From: Acetobacteraceae bacterium
GTDB lineage: Bacteria > Pseudomonadota > Alphaproteobacteria > Acetobacterales > Acetobacteraceae
DNA length: 8,051 nucleotides
Assembly (NCBI GenBank): GCA_947476855.1
Contig: CANJSR010000211.1
Location: 1 to 8,051 of the forward strand
Direction: 5' to 3'
The notes under the pieces are model-generated. The model searched no databases and had not been told where the DNA came from. It worked only from the letters and a program-made list of their open reading frames with translations. Each line of letters opens with the position of its first letter. Position 1 is the stretch's first letter. A program made the translations under genes and the position numbers. Positions 6,550 to 8,051 of the stretch are shown here, one piece after another.

Positions 6550-7884
6550 TCAGGCCGCCAGGCCGGTGGCGGGCGGCGGCACCGGCACGCCCTGTTCGGC
6601 ATAGTCGCGCAGCTTGTTCCGCAGCGCGCGGATCGAAATGCCCAGGATCGTCGCCGCATGGGTGCGGTTGCCCAGCGTATGGCCCAGGGTCTCGATGATC
6701 AGGTCGCGCTCTACCTCCTCCATCCGCCGTCCGATCAGGCTGGCGATGCCGCCGGGGCCGGATGGTTCGGCGCGGGCGGGTGTGGGTTCGGCGCCGAGTT
6801 CGATCGCCTCCGGCCCGATCGTTTCACCGGTTGCGAGGATGACGGCGCGGTGGATGACATTCTCCAACTCCCGTACGTTGCCGCGCCAGCCGTGCGACAG
6901 CAGGCGGCGTTCACCCAGCGGGGCGAGCGGGCGGTAGGGCAGGCCGTTCACCTCGGCGTATTTGCGGGCGAAATGATCGGCCAGGGCCGCGATGTCGCCG
7001 GGGCGTTCGCGCAAAGGCGGGATGGGCAGGGTGACGACGTTCAGGCGGAAGAACAGGTCTTCGCGGAAGGTGCCGCGGGCGACCTCGGCGCGCAGGTCGC
7101 GGTTTGTCGCGGCCAGGATGCGGACGCTGACCTTGACCGGTGTGTTGCCGCCCAGGCGGTCGATCTCCCGCTCCTGCACCGCGCGCAGCAGCTTGGCTTG
7201 CAGGCGGATATCCATCTCTCCGATTTCGTCGAGCAGGAGGGTGCCGTTGTGCGCCGCCTCGAACCGGCCCAGGCGGCGGGCGAGGGCGCCGGAGAACGCG
7301 CCCTTTTCGTGTCCGAACAGTTCCGATTCCAGCAGGTTGTCCGGGATCGCCGCGCAGTTGACCGCGACGAAGGGGCCGCCGGAACGGCGGGATCGGCGGT
7401 GGATGTGTTGGGCCAGGACTTCCTTGCCGGTGCCGGACTCGCCGGTGATCAGGACGGAGGCCTCGGCGCGGGCCACCTGTTCGGCCCGCTTGATGGTGGC
7501 GAGCATGGCCGGGTCGCGCGCGATCAGGGCGTGGCCTTCGCCGGACGCCGCTTCCAGGATCGCGGCGATCAGGTCGGCGTCGGGCGGCAGGGGCAGGAAC
7601 TCCCGCGCGCCGGCCTTGATCGCGTCCAGCGCGGCGTCGGGATCGTCGCCGGTGCCGCAGGCGACCACGGGCACCGCCATGCGTTCGGCCGCCAGCGCCT
7701 GGATCAGTCCGGCGATGTCGTGCGCGACGTCGCACAGCACCAGGTCGATGCCGGCATCCACCCGCAGACGGCCGAGCGCGTGGTCGAGCGTATCGGCGTG
7801 GTCGAGCCGGGCGCCGCGTTCGCGGGCAAGGCGGGCGGCCTGGCCGAGATCGCCGCCCAGGGAGCCGATGATCAGGACCTTCAT
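6550..7884 (-). CDS. flbD: FlbD, sigma-54-dependent activator of flagellar genes
   Basis: FlbD is a bacterial enhancer-binding protein that remodels sigma-54 RNA polymerase at class III/IV flagellar promoters. The 444 residues comprise a receiver-like domain (1-112), an AAA+ domain (about 120-360) and a Fis-type helix-turn-helix (THAATILGISIRALRNKLRDY, 408-428). AAA+ motifs are Walker A GESGTGKE (148-155), the sigma-54 loop GAFSGA (195-200), Walker B LLLDEIGEM (216-224) and the arginine segment FREDLFFRLNV (273-283). From memory the closest relative is Caulobacter FlbD, which shares GAxEFxPLPPDA in the receiver and the C-terminal NRTHAAxILGISIRxLRNKL. The receiver keeps Asp52 but lacks the usual acidic pair and conserved lysine. 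Its ATG overlaps the fliN stop (ATGA, 7881-7884), implying coupled translation. Control by a FliX-like partner is inferred from Caulobacter; no fliX is in the window. Confidence 0.93.
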   Translation of the reverse strand: MKVLIIGSLGGDLGQAARLARERGARLDHADTLDHALGRLRVDAGIDLVLCDVAHDIAGLIQALAAERMAVPVVACGTGDDPDAALDAIKAGAREFLPLPPDADLIAAILEAASGEGHALIARDPAMLATIKRAEQVARAEASVLITGESGTGKEVLAQHIHRRSRRSGGPFVAVNCAAIPDNLLESELFGHEKGAFSGALARRLGRFEAAHNGTLLLDEIGEMDIRLQAKLLRAVQEREIDRLGGNTPVKVSVRILAATNRDLRAEVARGTFREDLFFRLNVVTLPIPPLRERPGDIAALADHFARKYAEVNGLPYRPLAPLGERRLLSHGWRGNVRELENVIHRAVILATGETIGPEAIELGAEPTPARAEPSGPGGIASLIGRRMEEVERDLIIETLGHTLGNRTHAATILGISIRALRNKLRDYAEQGVPVPPPATGLAA

Positions 7885-8051
7885 GAGTTCGCCCGGTCGG
7901 CCTTGACGATTTCCGTCATCGTCACGCCCAGGCGGGTGTCGTCGACCATTACGACCTCTCCCCGCGCGACCAGGCGGTTGTTGACGTAGATGTCGATCGC
8001 CTCCCCCAGCTTGCGGTCGAGTTCGACGACGGCGCCGCGTCCCAGTTTCAG
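7881..8051 (-). CDS. fliN: FliN, flagellar C-ring switch protein, C-terminal end (partial)
   Basis: The final 56 codons of a gene that begins beyond the right edge run in frame from base 8051 to the TGA at 7881-7883. The visible sequence LKLGRGAVVELDRKLGEAID followed by IYVNNRLVARGEVVMVDD and RLGVTMTEI is the SpoA (surface presentation of antigens) fold of FliN. FliN forms the base of the flagellar C-ring and takes part in motor switching and export-substrate docking. The segment 'VNNRLVARGEVV..D..LGV.ITEI' distinguishes FliN from FliM. The stop codon overlaps the flbD start in an ATGA arrangement, so fliN is the upstream member of this flagellar operon. The N-terminal part, which may include extended regions in some alphaproteobacteria, cannot be judged from here. 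Confidence 0.93.
   Translation of the reverse strand: MKLGRGAVVELDRKLGEAIDIYVNNRLVARGEVVMVDDTRLGVTMTEIVKADRANS

Noticed and set aside
5836..7989. A very long plus-strand open frame (about 717 codons) opposite flhA and flbD.
   Set aside because: It is rich in Gln, Gly, Asp, Arg and His with no recognisable motif and lies antisense to two securely identified genes; high GC at third positions removes stops from the opposite strand.

Overview
This window is a GC-rich stretch of bacterial chromosome, almost fully coding, with third codon positions heavily biased to G and C. It most likely comes from an alphaproteobacterium, probably a polarly flagellated member of the Rhodospirillales/Acetobacteraceae. 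The clearest marker is the sigma-54 activator at 6550-7884, which closely resembles Caulobacter FlbD, a regulator typical of alphaproteobacteria. Here it sits next to flhF and flhG, polar-flagellum genes that Caulobacter is not known to use. The taxon is inferred from gene content, not from a database search.

Left part, plus strand (1-2635): the tail of a CheR-type chemotaxis methyltransferase, then a 112-residue protein of unknown function, then a 673-residue membrane thiol-disulfide transporter of the DsbD/ScsB family that starts with GTG four bases after the preceding stop codon. The unknown gene and the transporter probably share a transcript.

Middle (2636-2773): a 138-bp gap between convergent genes. 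It is largely filled by a compact REP-like palindromic element with three consecutive perfect hairpins (about 2665-2743).

Right part, minus strand (8051 down to 2774): a tightly packed flagellar operon in the order fliN (C-terminal part only), flbD, flhA, flhF, flhG. Junctions are a 4-base ATGA overlap, a 6-base gap, a 31-base gap with a good ribosome binding site, and a 20-base overlap. The operon joins a C-ring/switch component (FliN), the sigma-54 activator of later flagellar genes (FlbD), the export-gate protein (FlhA), and the SRP-type GTPase and MinD-type ATPase that set flagellar position and number (FlhF/FlhG).

No tRNA, rRNA, CRISPR array, insertion sequence or phage gene was seen. 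I did not find a wholly new system; this is mainly a core motility locus. The points worth a second look are the FlhF/FlhG pair (divergent FlhF G motifs, and no FlhG N-terminal activator segment), the degenerate FlbD receiver with a GAFSGA loop, the REP-like element, and the unknown small protein.
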